In this document: positions 18,521 to 28,015 of the stretch, in pieces
Position numbering within the stretch: the stretch's first letter is position 1
How the letters are laid out: every line of letters starts with the position of its first letter
Source: Bacteroidales bacterium
GTDB lineage: Bacteria > Bacteroidota > Bacteroidia > Bacteroidales > UBA932
Direction: 5' to 3'
NCBI GenBank assembly: GCA_017477245.1
Contig: JAFUWY010000018.1
Location: 1-64,000 of the forward strand
Length of the DNA: 64,000 nt
The notes under the pieces: generated by a model
The model's input: only the letters and a program-made list of their open reading frames with translations
Told to the model about the DNA's origin: nothing
Databases searched by the model: none
Program-made: the position numbers and the translations under genes

Positions 18521-19255
18521 CTACTGCAGGGATTTGAGGTAGAGTTCGACGGCCTTGCTGATGGACGTGGCTTCCGGGGTCGGCGCCTGGAGGGCGATCT
18601 CGCAGCCGGCCTCTTCCAGCGAGCGCACGACGGCCTTGCCGAAAGAGATGATCTTGAGCGTACCCTGCTTGAAATCAGGGAAATTCTCCTTGAGCGACGC
18701 CACGTCGGCAGGGTTGCACATCACGGCGAGGTCGTAGGACGCAAGGTCGATGCCGTGCAGGTCCTGCGGGACGGGCTTGACCAGCACGCCCACGGTGTAG
18801 TCCAGCTTCGCGGCCGTGAAGAGGGTCGTGATCGGCGTGGTGTTGGAACCTTCGGTCGTGGTGATCAGGAACTTCTCCCCCTTGTGCTTCGCCGTGACGA
18901 GCGCGGCGATGGAGGCCGGCGTGCCGGTGCCGAAGAATATCTTGCGCTTGCGGTAGACGATATGTTTCTGGAGATACATCGCCACGGCTTCCGTGGAGCA
19001 GAAGTACTTCATGGTCTCGGGGACCTTGAAACGCATCTCCTCGCACAGCTTGAAGTAGGCGTCGATGGCGTGGCGGGACGAGAAGACGATGGCGGTATAG
19101 TCGGGGAGGTTGATGTGCTCTGCGCGGAATTCCCTGGCCGAGAGCGGCTCGATCAGGAAAAACGGATGGAAATCGAGCTCTGCGCCGAATTTTTCCTGCA
19201 GGATCTCGTAGGGTGCGAGATTGGACGGGACTTGCTGGGATATCAGGACCTTCAT
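18521..19255 (-). CDS. hemD: uroporphyrinogen-III synthase family protein
   Basis: A 244-residue two-domain protein of the HemD fold: [19 protein letters not shown], then [33 protein letters not shown] and the final [17 protein letters not shown]. The enzyme closes the tetrapyrrole ring with D-ring inversion. Catalytic residues are weakly conserved in this family. The position between DUF4271 and rnpA is where I would expect hemD in Bacteroidales. Transcription could start from its own -7 motif inside the upstream gene. Confidence 0.82.
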   Translation of the reverse strand: MKVLISQQVPSNLAPYEILQEKFGAELDFHPFFLIEPLSAREFRAEHINLPDYTAIVFSSRHAIDAYFKLCEEMRFKVPETMKYFCSTEAVAMYLQKHIVYRKRKIFFGTGTPASIAALVTAKHKGEKFLITTTEGSNTTPITTLFTAAKLDYTVGVLVKPVPQDLHGIDLASYDLAVMCNPADVASLKENFPDFKQGTLKIISFGKAVVRSLEEAGCEIALQAPTPEATSISKAVELYLKSLQ

Positions 19256-19270
19256 CTTGCGGCAAATTGA

Positions 19271-19981
19271 TCAAATAAACATAACAACTGCTACCAACAG
19301 GGCAGCCGGTATAATTTCAAGCCCGCAAAGATACAAAAATGTTGGGAATCCGATACCATGACCGGCCAAAAATTGACCGGACCGGACCCACGTAAAGAGC
19401 CAGACTGCTGCGATTTCCCACATCAGGACCGTCCGGACGGTCCCGTCGGGGACCCCGAAGACGGAGCAGGCTCCGGCCGTGAGCAGGGTTAGGGTCGCCA
19501 TCAGGATGAAGTAGTTGTAGGGCAGGTGCTTGAGCGTCGCGAACTCCTCGGAGCCGAGCCGCCGGGGGCGGAAAAGCGCATAGCACAGCAGGCGGACCAG
19601 CAGGAAGGCGGCGAGCAGGCCGAGGACGGCCGGCGCGCTCCAGGAGGCCGGGATGTGCTCCCAGAAACGGGGCCGGACCAGCGCGTAACGGTCCAGCAGC
19701 AGGCAGAAGGGAAGGGCGAAGGACAGGGCCGCCACGTTGCGCGTCCGCGCCGTGCCGAGGCTGTGCTCCAGCTCGACGGAGCCGCGGGAGCGGTCGAAGC
19801 TGTACAGCAGGTGCGGCACGAGCCGCAGCAGGTCCGGCAGGCTGAGGATCATCAGGCCCACGGCCACGACCGCCAGGATCCGGTTGACGGTCAGGTCTCC
19901 CCAGGCCCCGGCGCCCGCCAGGTCCGCCAGGGGAGTGGCGGACATCTCCAGCCGGCCGCTCTTGAAGACCTCCTCCAGCAT
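19271..19981 (-). CDS. DUF4271 family membrane protein
   Basis: A 236-residue protein with about six hydrophobic helices, starting MLEEVFKSGRLEMSATPLAD. It has the DUF4271 core: FRPRRLGSEEFATLKHLPYNYFILM is split between two helices and contains the conserved HLPYNYF. The family is largely restricted to Bacteroidota and usually sits next to hemD. Function is unknown. It follows the SUI1 gene by 3 bases. The end of the gene contains the -7 motif for hemD, 71-78 bases ahead of the hemD start. Confidence 0.78.
   Translation of the reverse strand: MLEEVFKSGRLEMSATPLADLAGAGAWGDLTVNRILAVVAVGLMILSLPDLLRLVPHLLYSFDRSRGSVELEHSLGTARTRNVAALSFALPFCLLLDRYALVRPRFWEHIPASWSAPAVLGLLAAFLLVRLLCYALFRPRRLGSEEFATLKHLPYNYFILMATLTLLTAGACSVFGVPDGTVRTVLMWEIAAVWLFTWVRSGQFLAGHGIGFPTFLYLCGLEIIPAALLVAVVMFI
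19326..19333 (-). promoter_or_regulatory. internal -7 motif (TATCTTTG) ahead of hemD
   Basis: A perfect TAnnTTTG on the minus strand inside the last codons of the DUF4271 gene. It lies in a locally AT-rich patch and would give hemD-rnpA-yidD a leader of about 65 nt. Confidence 0.5.
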
Positions 19982-19984
19982 CGC

Positions 19985-20332
19985 CTAGTTGCCCCGTTTG
20001 GCGTTGTAGCCCATGGCGGTCAGCAGCGCGACGAGCTTGTCGCGCAGGTCGCCCTGGATGGTGATCTCCCCGTCCTTGGCCGTGCCGCCCACGCCGCACT
20101 TGGCCTTGAGGGTCTTGGCCAGGGCGGCCAGGTCTTCGGACCGGCCGACGAATCCCTCGACGAGCGTGACCTGCTTGCCGGCGCGCTGGCGGCGGTCGAT
20201 GCGGACGATGAGCCGCTGCTTCTGCGGCGGCAGCGTGTCGGCTTCCGGCGCCGCCTGCTCCGTCCGGTACTGAAAGTCGGGGTTCGTGGAATAGACGACC
20301 CCCAGCCGGCTTTTCCAATCCTGTTGTGCCAT
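19985..20332 (-). CDS. SUI1/YciH-family translation factor
   Basis: A 115-residue protein. The C-terminal two-thirds is the eIF1/SUI1 fold: QRLIVRIDRRQRAGKQVTLV, LAKTLKAKCGVGGTAKDGEI and IQGDLRDKLVALLTAMGYNA. YciH-type proteins bind the small ribosomal subunit and affect start-codon selection; the bacterial role is not fully settled. It is the first gene of the minus-strand run through yidD. The promoter is TATCTTTG at 20357-20350. Confidence 0.88.
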   Translation of the reverse strand: MAQQDWKSRLGVVYSTNPDFQYRTEQAAPEADTLPPQKQRLIVRIDRRQRAGKQVTLVEGFVGRSEDLAALAKTLKAKCGVGGTAKDGEITIQGDLRDKLVALLTAMGYNAKRGN

Positions 20333-20349
20333 CGGTGGGATAATTTTTG

Positions 20350-20379
20350 CAAAGATAAGGATTTTTAATTGTACCTTTG
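20350..20379. promoter_or_regulatory. divergent -7 motifs for the SUI1 and DUF2723 genes
   Basis: TATCTTTG on the minus strand (20357-20350) faces the SUI1 gene. TACCTTTG on the plus strand (20372-20379) ends only 6 bases before the DUF2723 ATG at 20386, so that message would be leaderless or nearly so. Confidence 0.6.
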
Positions 20380-20385
20380 CAGGTT

Positions 20386-23300
20386 ATGAACGAGAAGAAA
20401 TTCACCCTCTGGAACCGGATCTGTGCGGCGGCGGCCTTCGTGGTCTCGACCGTCACCTATCTGTTGACCATCGAGCCCACCGCCTCCTTCTGGGACTGCG
20501 GCGAGTTCATCGCGTCTTCGTATAAACTCGAGGTGGGACACCCGCCGGGAAACCCCGTCTTCCAGCTTTTCGCCAGGATCTTCACCCTGTTCGGCGACAA
20601 CATGCACGCGGCCGTGCTCGTCAACGCGATGAGCGCGCTGTGCTCCGGCCTGACGATCTTCTTCCTGTACCTGACCATCGTCTGGCTCGCCAAGCGCCTG
20701 GTACGCCCGTCCGCAGACGGGACGTATACCGCCGGGCAGGCCGTCGCCATCTTCGGCTCCGGCCTGGTGGGCGCGCTGGTGTATTGCTTCTCGGATACGT
20801 TCTGGTTCTCCGCCGTGGAGGGTGAGGTCTATGCGATGTCCTCGCTGTTCACGGCCCTGGTGTTCTGGGTGATGACGCTGTGGTACGACCGCGCCGACGA
20901 GCCGCACGCGCTGCGCTGGATCGTGCTGATCGCCTTCCTGATGGGCCTGAGCATCGGCGTGCACCTGCTCAACCTGCTCGCCATCCCTGCCCTCGTGTTC
21001 ATGTACTACTACCGCCGGCGCGAGGACAAGCCCTTCACCTTCTGGGAGCTGGTCAAGATCCTGCTGGTCGGGGCGGTGATCCTGGGCCTGCTGGTGTTCC
21101 TGTTCATCCCGTACCTGCCCAAGCTGGCCGCCTACTGCGACCTCTTCTTCGTCAATGTCCTCGGCCTGCCGTACAACAGCGGCGCCGCCTTCTTCCTGCT
21201 CGCGCTCCTCGCGCTCTGCTTCTGGGGCCTGTTCCGGACCCTGAAGAAGGAGAAGGTCTTCCTCAACACGGCGCTGCTCTGCGTCACCACGATCGTGATC
21301 GGCTTCTCCGTGTTCAGCATCGACATCATCCGCTCGTGCGCCAAGACGCCGACCAACGAATACCAGCCCGACAACGCCTTCACGCTGGTGCGCTACCTCT
21401 CCCGCGAGCAGTACGGCTCCACGCCGCTCCTCTACGGACAGTACTATGGCGCCCCCTATGACCTCAAGACCACGCCCTACTGGGCGCCGGTGGACGGCAA
21501 GTACAAGAAGGTGGACGGCCCGGTCGACGCCAGGTATACCGCTTCCGGCAAGATGCTCTTCCCCCGCATGTGGAGCACCAGCCCGGACGGCAGCTACGAG
21601 CAGTTCTACGAGACCTACACCGGCGGCAAGGGCCACAAGATCCCCGGCGCCACGGTGCGCAAGCCCACGATGGGCGCCAACCTGCAGTACTTCTTCAACT
21701 ACCAGCTCAACTGGATGTACTGGCGCTACTTCATGTGGAACTTCGTCGGGCGCCAGAACCAGGTCCACGCCCCCAACCCGGGCGACATCTTCCATGGCAA
21801 CTGGGAGAGCGGCGTGAAGTTCATCGACGACCTCCGCCTGGGCGACCAGAGCGACGCCCCGGGCATCCTCGCGGACGACAAGGGCAAGAACCACTATTTC
21901 TTCCTGCCTCTGCTGCTGGGCCTGCTGGGCCTGTTCTTCCAGTTCGACCGCGACAAGCGCGGCTGCTGGCTGACCTTCCTGATGTTCTTCATGACGGGCA
22001 TCGCCATCGTGCTCTACCTCAACCAGCCGCCCTTCCAGGTGCGCGAGCGCGACTACGCGTATGCGGGATCCTTCTACTTCTTCAGCGTCTGGGCCGGCCT
22101 CGCCGTCGCGGCGCTGTACAGCTGGATCGACGCCGCCCGCAAGGGCCGCGGCAGCCTGCTGACCGCCGGCCTGGTGGCGGGCGCGTGCCTGCTCGTGCCG
22201 GTGCAGATGGCTGCCCAGAACTGGGACGACCACGACCGCTCCCACCGCTACACCGCGGTGGAGATGGCGCGCAACTACCTGAATTCCGTGGGGGAGAACG
22301 GCATCCTCGTGACCCACGGCGACAACGATACCTTCCCGCTCTGGTACGCCCAGGAGGTGGAGGACGTGCGCCGGGACGTCCGCATCTGCAACACCTCGCT
22401 GCTCGGCACCGACTGGCATATCGACCAGATGAAGTGGGCCGTCAACGAATCCGCCCCGCTTCCGCTCACGGTCGGCCAGGAGCAGTATCTCTACGGCACC
22501 AACGAGTGGATCCCGATCTACGACACCCAGGAGCGGGAGATGTCCATCCAGGACGTGATGGCCGTCTTCAAGCACCCCCAGATCAAGGCCCCGATGACCA
22601 GCGGCCGCAAGGTGGACTACATCCCTTCCCGCAAGATCGTGATCCCGGTGAACCGGGAGAACGTGATCAAGTACGGCATCATGGACGCGAAGTATGCGGA
22701 GCAGATCCCCGACTCGATCGTCTTCACGATCAGCAAGGACAAGGACTATCTCAGCAAGCCCGAGCTGTTCCTGCTCGACCTGCTCTCCGGCTACCAGTGG
22801 GACCGCCCGCTGCACCTGCTCAACATGGGCGGCGACCTCAACGTCGGCATCAAGGAGTACCTCGAGTTCTGCGGCTACTCCTTCAAGTTCGTGCCGGTCA
22901 AGAACAAGACCACGACCACGGAAGCCGGTTTCGTGGACACCGATGCGCTCTATCACCGGATGACGCAGGTCTACAAATGGGACGCGCTCGCGCGCGGAGA
23001 CTATTTCAGGGACTACCAGAACATGTACACGCATCTCGGCGTGATGTCCGTCCGCAGCCTGTTCGTCACCTGCGCCGACGCCTTCATGAAGGCCGGCGAG
23101 AACGACCGGGCCCTCGAGATGGTGGACAAGTGCTGCGAAGTGATGCAGCACTATCCGCTGGAGACGGTGCCCATCGGCTTCTCCGGCAACGACTACATGG
23201 TCGTCTCGCTGGTGGAGCATTACTACAAGCTCGGCCAGCCCGACAAGGCGCGCCGGCTCGCCGCGCAGATGGGGGCCGAGCTGCTCGAGAGCGCCCGGTT

Positions 23301-23472
23301 CTACATCGAGTTCTACGACTGGGCCAAGGACGAGTTCGAACTGGTGGGCCAGTACATCTACTTCCTCGCCGACGTGATGAAGCAGGGGGGCGACGCCGAA
23401 CTGGCGAAGAAGCTCACCGAAGGCCTCACGTCCATGGTGGACCTGGCCGGAGAGGCCGCTGAAGCGTCCTGA
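20386..23472 (+). CDS. DUF2723 integral membrane protein, glycosyltransferase-like
   Basis: A 1,028-residue protein. The first 280 residues contain DUF2723, with TIEPTASFWDCGEFIASSYKLEVGHPPGNP split over the first loop (Asp and Glu in FWDCGEF, as in GT-C catalytic loops). About a dozen membrane helices follow to residue 620. A large soluble C-terminal region then begins with THGDNDTFPLWYAQE and ends in helical repeats. The architecture is that of GT-C family membrane transferases such as protein O-mannosyltransferases; the substrate in Bacteroidota is not something I can read here. An in-frame TTG at 20377 lies inside the promoter motif and is rejected as the start. Confidence 0.85.
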   Translation: MNEKKFTLWNRICAAAAFVVSTVTYLLTIEPTASFWDCGEFIASSYKLEVGHPPGNPVFQLFARIFTLFGDNMHAAVLVNAMSALCSGLTIFFLYLTIVWLAKRLVRPSADGTYTAGQAVAIFGSGLVGALVYCFSDTFWFSAVEGEVYAMSSLFTALVFWVMTLWYDRADEPHALRWIVLIAFLMGLSIGVHLLNLLAIPALVFMYYYRRREDKPFTFWELVKILLVGAVILGLLVFLFIPYLPKLAAYCDLFFVNVLGLPYNSGAAFFLLALLALCFWGLFRTLKKEKVFLNTALLCVTTIVIGFSVFSIDIIRSCAKTPTNEYQPDNAFTLVRYLSREQYGSTPLLYGQYYGAPYDLKTTPYWAPVDGKYKKVDGPVDARYTASGKMLFPRMWSTSPDGSYEQFYETYTGGKGHKIPGATVRKPTMGANLQYFFNYQLNWMYWRYFMWNFVGRQNQVHAPNPGDIFHGNWESGVKFIDDLRLGDQSDAPGILADDKGKNHYFFLPLLLGLLGLFFQFDRDKRGCWLTFLMFFMTGIAIVLYLNQPPFQVRERDYAYAGSFYFFSVWAGLAVAALYSWIDAARKGRGSLLTAGLVAGACLLVPVQMAAQNWDDHDRSHRYTAVEMARNYLNSVGENGILVTHGDNDTFPLWYAQEVEDVRRDVRICNTSLLGTDWHIDQMKWAVNESAPLPLTVGQEQYLYGTNEWIPIYDTQEREMSIQDVMAVFKHPQIKAPMTSGRKVDYIPSRKIVIPVNRENVIKYGIMDAKYAEQIPDSIVFTISKDKDYLSKPELFLLDLLSGYQWDRPLHLLNMGGDLNVGIKEYLEFCGYSFKFVPVKNKTTTTEAGFVDTDALYHRMTQVYKWDALARGDYFRDYQNMYTHLGVMSVRSLFVTCADAFMKAGENDRALEMVDKCCEVMQHYPLETVPIGFSGNDYMVVSLVEHYYKLGQPDKARRLAAQMGAELLESARFYIEFYDWAKDEFELVGQYIYFLADVMKQGGDAELAKKLTEGLTSMVDLAGEAAEAS

Positions 23473-23485
23473 AATACCGATTGAC

Positions 23486-24388
23486 ATGGCAGAATACCCT
23501 TCAGCTTCCTGGAAAGATTACGAACTGCTCGACAGCGGTGCGGGCGAGAAACTGGAGCGCTTCGGCGCCTACGTGCTGGCGCGCCCCGAGCCCAAGGCGC
23601 TCTGGGGTAAGTCGTTGTCCGAGACGGAGTGGCGCCGGCTGGCGCACACGAGCTTCACACCCGGTGCCGGATTCGGCAAGGCCGGCAAGGAGGACAGCGG
23701 CACCTGGAACCGCCTCCGCAAGATGGATGACCAGTGGCACATCGGCTATGCCAATGCTGACGGGCTGAAGATGGACCTTCGTCTCGGGCTCACTTCCTTC
23801 AAGCATGTCGGCGTGTTCCCGGAGCAGGCCCCGAACTGGGACTATATCTACCGGCAGACGACGGCGCTCCGCGAGCGGCTGGGCCGCACCCCGCGCGTGC
23901 TCAACCTGTTTGCCTATACCGGGGCCGCCTCGCTCGCAGCCAAGGCCGCCGGGGCGGACGTGACGCACCTGGACTCCGTCCGGCAGGTGGTCACCTGGGC
24001 CCGCGGCAACATGGAGAACAGCGGGATGGACGGCATCCGCTGGATCGTGGAGGATGCGATGAAGTTCGCCCGCCGCGAGGAGCGGCGCGGCAACCGCTAC
24101 GACGGCATCATCCTCGATCCGCCGGCCTACGGGCATGGCCCGGACGGCGAGAAGTGGAAGCTCGACGAGTGCCTCTTCGACATGCTTTGCACCGTGGGGA
24201 AGATCCTTTCCCCGGCGGACGCGTTCCTCGTCCTGAACCTCTATTCCAACGGCTACTCCGCCCTGCTGGGCGAGACGGTGGTCCGCCAGGCGATGTCCGC
24301 CGGCGCCCTCGAGAGCGGCGAGCTGGCCCTGAACGACCGCTTCGGCAAGGCGCTGCCGCTGTCCATCGTCGTCCGGATGACGCGTTGA
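23486..24388 (+). CDS. class I SAM-dependent methyltransferase, RlmI/RlmK-like
   Basis: A 300-residue protein. The SAM loop is NLFAYTGAASLAAKAAGA (about 145-162), the acidic motif is THLDSVRQVVTWARGN, and the catalytic-region motif is DGIILDPPAYGHGPDG, of the DPPxxG type used by rRNA cytosine/guanine methyltransferases. No PUA domain is present at the front, unlike RlmI. It starts 14 bases after the DUF2723 stop. An rRNA target is inferred from the family; it could act on another RNA. Confidence 0.8.
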   Translation: MAEYPSASWKDYELLDSGAGEKLERFGAYVLARPEPKALWGKSLSETEWRRLAHTSFTPGAGFGKAGKEDSGTWNRLRKMDDQWHIGYANADGLKMDLRLGLTSFKHVGVFPEQAPNWDYIYRQTTALRERLGRTPRVLNLFAYTGAASLAAKAAGADVTHLDSVRQVVTWARGNMENSGMDGIRWIVEDAMKFARREERRGNRYDGIILDPPAYGHGPDGEKWKLDECLFDMLCTVGKILSPADAFLVLNLYSNGYSALLGETVVRQAMSAGALESGELALNDRFGKALPLSIVVRMTR

Positions 24389-24415
24389 GGTGCTATGAGT
24401 TACGGAAAATATTGC

Positions 24416-24423
24416 TAAATTTG
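24416..24423 (+). promoter_or_regulatory. -7 promoter motif (TAAATTTG) for pgk
   Basis: A full match to TAnnTTTG, 38 bases before the pgk ATG at 24462, in an AT-rich gap. Confidence 0.6.
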
Positions 24424-24461
24424 CAGCTCGATCCAGATTATCGTTAAATTACTTATATCTT

Positions 24462-25715
24462 ATGCAGCAACACATCGATTCCTACGATTTCGCCGGCAAG
24501 AAGGCAATCGTGCGCGTGGACTTCAACGTTCCGCTCAACGAGAACTTCGAGATCACCGACGACACCCGCATCCGCCGCGCCATGCCGACCCTCAAGAAGG
24601 TCCTCGCCGGCGGCGGCTCTCTCATCATCATGTCCCACCTCGGACGTCCGAAGGGCGTGACGGACAAGTTCTCCCTCAAGCACATCGTGGATCACGTGGC
24701 CGAGTGCCTCGGCGCTCCGGTGAAGTTCGCCCCTGACTGCCAGAAGGCCCAGGCCGAAGTGGCCGCCCTCAAGCCGGGCGAGGCCCTGCTGCTCGAGAAC
24801 CTCCGCTTCTATGCCGAGGAGGAAGGCAAGCCCCGCGGACTCGCCGAGGATGCCTCCGACGAGGAGAAGAAGGCCGCCAAGAAGGCCGTCAAGGAGAGCC
24901 AGAAGGACTTCGTGAAGACCCTCGCCTCCTACGCCGACTGCTATATCAACGACGCCTTCGGCACGGCCCACCGCGCCCACGGCTCCACCGCCCTCATCGC
25001 CGACTACTTCCCCAACGACAAGATGTTCGGCTACCTGATGGAAGGCGAGATCAAGGCCATCGACAACGTCCTCAAGAATGCCCAGCACCCCTTCACCGCG
25101 ATCATCGGCGGCTCCAAGGTCTCCTCGAAGCTCGCCGTGCTCGAGAACATGCTCGAGAAGGTGGACAACCTGATCATCGGCGGCGGCATGGGCTATACCT
25201 TCATCAAGGCCCAGGGCGGCCGGATCGGCAAGTCCCTGCACGAGGACGACCTCATCCCGCAGGCGCTCGAGATCCTCGCCAAGGCCAAGGAGAAGGGTGT
25301 CAACATCTACCTCTCCACCGAGACCGTGGTGGCCGACGACTTCAGCAACGAAGCCAACACCAAGACCGTCCCGTCCGACGCCATCCCCGAAGATTGGGAG
25401 GGCATGGACGCCGGCGCCGGTTCGCTCAAGACCTGGAAGGACGTCATCCTCGGCTCCAAGACCATCCTCTGGAACGGTCCCGTGGGCGTGTTCGAGATGC
25501 CGACCTTCGCCAAGGGTACGCTCCAGATCGCCGAAGACCTCGCCGAGGCCACGGCCCAGGGTGCCTACACGCTCGTGGGTGGCGGCGACTCCGTCGCAGC
25601 CGTCACGCAGATGGGCTACGCCGACAAGGTGAGCTACGTGTCCACCGGCGGTGGCGCCATGCTCGAGGCCCTCGAAGGCAAGGAACTGCCGGGTATCGCC
25701 GCCATCCGCGGCTAA
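24462..25715 (+). CDS. pgk: phosphoglycerate kinase
   Basis: A 417-residue glycolytic enzyme of full length. The N-terminal signature is [15 protein letters not shown] (16-30), the substrate site includes HLGRPKG, and [14 protein letters not shown] follows. The nucleotide domain carries [17 protein letters not shown] and the glycine-rich GGGDSVAAV near the C-terminus. It converts 1,3-bisphosphoglycerate and ADP to 3-phosphoglycerate and ATP. Confidence 0.97.
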   Translation: MQQHIDSYDFAGKKAIVRVDFNVPLNENFEITDDTRIRRAMPTLKKVLAGGGSLIIMSHLGRPKGVTDKFSLKHIVDHVAECLGAPVKFAPDCQKAQAEVAALKPGEALLLENLRFYAEEEGKPRGLAEDASDEEKKAAKKAVKESQKDFVKTLASYADCYINDAFGTAHRAHGSTALIADYFPNDKMFGYLMEGEIKAIDNVLKNAQHPFTAIIGGSKVSSKLAVLENMLEKVDNLIIGGGMGYTFIKAQGGRIGKSLHEDDLIPQALEILAKAKEKGVNIYLSTETVVADDFSNEANTKTVPSDAIPEDWEGMDAGAGSLKTWKDVILGSKTILWNGPVGVFEMPTFAKGTLQIAEDLAEATAQGAYTLVGGGDSVAAVTQMGYADKVSYVSTGGGAMLEALEGKELPGIAAIRG

Positions 25716-25728
25716 AATCCGCCTTGCA

Positions 25729-27036
25729 GTGAGAAGATTGCTCCGTATCGGGCTGGTGGCATTGCTGCTGCCGGCCCTTTTCGGCTGCCAGCGCCAGAAA
25801 CCCGTCCGGATCGAATGGGCGGAAGGGGAGCGGGCGGCCGTCGCCTTCCTGGGCTACTACGACTCCTTCGGCGCCTTCTCGGCCGCTCCTTCGTTCATCC
25901 GGCTGAGCCGGGCGTTCCCCCAGGTCGTCGAGGCCGACCAGGTCGAGGCCGGGGCGGGCCGCGAGATCTATCTCGTGGTCCCGCGCGATCCGCAGGCCCG
26001 GCTGTCGGTCTACGTGGACGACCAACCGGGCTCCGACGATGGCCCGCGGCTCTGCCATGACGGCGAGCCCGGGGCGCCCCTGCTGGTCTACGGCAACTAT
26101 TACGACCCGGACATGCAGGTCGTGTGCCGGGATGCCGACGGGAAGGAAGTCTCGTTCGTGCCGCGCGTCGACGGGCGCGGTGCCGTGGTGCTGACGGCCG
26201 GCGGCGGCGTGCGCGACATCTCCCTGCCGTTCCCGGAGCCGATGGAGGGCTACACGGCCTTCAGCTACGCCGACGTCTTCGAAGGACGGGACCTCGGGAT
26301 CGGCGTCCGCCTCGAGGCGGGCCGTCCCGTGCTGACGGTCCACGCGGAGCCGCTGGAGGAGATCGGATTCGCGGCGGAAGAATTCGCCCTGGCCGAAGGC
26401 CGGAACGAGTTCTCCGGCATCAACGGCCTGTGCAAGGGCGTGTTCCTCGGCACGTACGGCCAGGACTACAACCCCGTGGTGTACGTGGTGATGGAGAACG
26501 GCGACCTCAAGAAATGCACGGTCTTCTATAGCGTGCTGCACGGCGGACCGGAGCTCAGCGAGCCGCTCCCCGACTTCAAGGATGTGGTCGGCTTCGAGCG
26601 CGTCGTCGCGGACGGCGAGTCGGTCTGCGCGCTGGATGCGCGCGGCGACCGGAAGGAGGTCCCGCAGTTCAGCGAATACGGCTTGTTCCTGGCCCAGGAC
26701 GGCGAGGACGCCCTCGAGGCGGAGCTGACGCCCGACTGGCGCTTCGTTCTGAGCCGCTACAACACGGACGGATCGCTGGAGGAATATTTCACCGGATCGT
26801 TCTCCAATATGGAGCGCGGGGACGGCCTGGACCGGTTCCGGTTCGCGGTCAACCGCTCCCTGCATCGGGTGGAGGATTTCGTGGTCGACGAGCGGGTCCG
26901 CAAGGGGCGTTTCTCGGCCCGCGAGGTAGGCCTGTCCTACGAAGTGACGCTCTCCGGCGCCGACTTCTTCAAGTCCGGCACGGAGTTCCGCGACTCCCGC
27001 CTCGTGGGGGCGGAAGAGAACATCGAATACGATTAG
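25729..27036 (+). CDS. predicted lipoprotein of unknown family
   Basis: A 435-residue protein that I do not recognise. The GTG at 25729 gives a clean lipoprotein signal (MRRLLRIGLVALLLPALFGC, acylated Cys at residue 20) 13 bases after the pgk stop. The mature part is acidic and beta-rich, with Gly/Asp/Tyr-rich strands such as YGNYYDPDMQVVCRDADGK and FLGTYGQDYNPVVYVVMENG, and a C-terminal region like RFAVNRSLHRVEDFVVDE. No enzyme motif is visible. An outer- or inner-membrane surface protein is likely. It converges with lgt, one base apart. Confidence 0.7.
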   Translation: MRRLLRIGLVALLLPALFGCQRQKPVRIEWAEGERAAVAFLGYYDSFGAFSAAPSFIRLSRAFPQVVEADQVEAGAGREIYLVVPRDPQARLSVYVDDQPGSDDGPRLCHDGEPGAPLLVYGNYYDPDMQVVCRDADGKEVSFVPRVDGRGAVVLTAGGGVRDISLPFPEPMEGYTAFSYADVFEGRDLGIGVRLEAGRPVLTVHAEPLEEIGFAAEEFALAEGRNEFSGINGLCKGVFLGTYGQDYNPVVYVVMENGDLKKCTVFYSVLHGGPELSEPLPDFKDVVGFERVVADGESVCALDARGDRKEVPQFSEYGLFLAQDGEDALEAELTPDWRFVLSRYNTDGSLEEYFTGSFSNMERGDGLDRFRFAVNRSLHRVEDFVVDERVRKGRFSAREVGLSYEVTLSGADFFKSGTEFRDSRLVGAEENIEYD

Positions 27037-27037
27037 A

Positions 27038-27919
27038 TCAGTTGAGCGGACGCGCGAAGTGCGTCTCCTCTTTCTTTTTGACCGGCTGCTGGTGGACCAC
27101 CGCGGCCGGTTTTTTCGCCTTGGCGGCATAGACGAGCAGGCACACGCCGGCGATCACGAAGGGGATGGAGAGGATCTGGCCCATGTCGAGGGCCATCGTG
27201 CGCTCGAAGTCCACCTGCGGCTCCTTGATGAACTCGATCAGGAAGCGGCTGCCGAAGCATCCGATCAGGAAGAGCCCGAAGAAGAAGCCCCGGTGCACCT
27301 TGTCGAGCTTGTATTTGTAGACCCAGACCAGCACCAGGCCGAGGATGAGGTACGAGAGCGCCTCGTAGAGCTGGGTCGGGTGCTTGGGCTCGGTCTCGCC
27401 CCGCAGCTCGAAGATGAAGCCCCAGGGGAGGGTGGTGACGTCGCCGTAGATCTCGGAGTTGAAGAGGTTGCCCAGGCGGATCATGCAGCCGGCGAAGGCC
27501 ACGGTGATGCACAGGCGGTCCATGATCCAGAGGAAGTCGAAATCATTCTTCCGGCCGTAGTGCGCGGCGAACCACCACATCGCCAGCAGCAGGGCGATGG
27601 CGCCGCCGTGGCTGGCAAGGCCGCCCTTCCAGGGCATGAAGATCTCCCAGAATCCCTGCCAGGAGCCGAAGTAGTAGTCCGGCTGGTAGAAGATGCAGTG
27701 GCCGAGCCGGGCGCCCACGATCGTGGCAATCAGCAGGGTGTAGAGCAGGGGGTCCATCAGCTTGGTGTCCACCTTCTCGCGGGTGAAGAACCACTTGAAG
27801 AGATACCAGCCGATCACGAATCCCGAGACGAACAGCAGGCCGTACCAGCGGACCTCCAGGGACCCGATGTGGAAGAGTATGGGATTGACGTGCCAGTGCA
27901 CGTAGAGCAGATTCAGCAT
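27038..27919 (-). CDS. lgt: prolipoprotein diacylglyceryl transferase
   Basis: A 293-residue polytopic enzyme that transfers diacylglycerol from phosphatidylglycerol to the lipobox cysteine. It shows the conserved PWKGGLASHGGAIA, the Lgt signature GCMIRLGNLFNSEIYG and HPTQLYEA, spread over about seven membrane helices. The ATG at 27919 was chosen because the longer frame to 27991 runs through the -7 motif TATATTTG (27947-27940). A Lys/Pro-rich cytoplasmic tail ends the protein. Confidence 0.94.
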   Translation of the reverse strand: MLNLLYVHWHVNPILFHIGSLEVRWYGLLFVSGFVIGWYLFKWFFTREKVDTKLMDPLLYTLLIATIVGARLGHCIFYQPDYYFGSWQGFWEIFMPWKGGLASHGGAIALLLAMWWFAAHYGRKNDFDFLWIMDRLCITVAFAGCMIRLGNLFNSEIYGDVTTLPWGFIFELRGETEPKHPTQLYEALSYLILGLVLVWVYKYKLDKVHRGFFFGLFLIGCFGSRFLIEFIKEPQVDFERTMALDMGQILSIPFVIAGVCLLVYAAKAKKPAAVVHQQPVKKKEETHFARPLN

Positions 27920-27939
27920 AAATAATTCCTTTATCCGGG

Positions 27940-27998
27940 CAAATATACGAATTAATGCTGACAGACTGCCTGAATGGTGCAAAATTTGCATATCTTTG
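27940..27998. promoter_or_regulatory. divergent -7 motifs for lgt and the RND efflux operon
   Basis: TATATTTG on the minus strand (27947-27940) faces lgt. TATCTTTG on the plus strand (27991-27998) faces the TolC-like gene, 17 bases before its ATG at 28016. No operator-like palindrome stood out and no regulator gene is adjacent. Confidence 0.6.
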
Positions 27999-28015
27999 CG
28001 CGCGTTTTTAGTAGT

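Noticed and set aside
20365-23487. A 1,040-codon open frame antisense to the DUF2723 gene
   Set aside because: Same shadow pattern (runs of His, Gln, Glu, Val, Gly) and no recognisable motif. The sense gene has clean membrane helices and family motifs.
27920-27991. Longer Lgt start at 27991
   Set aside because: The extension runs through the promoter motif TATATTTG and adds a non-family N-terminus. The ATG at 27919 fits the family.
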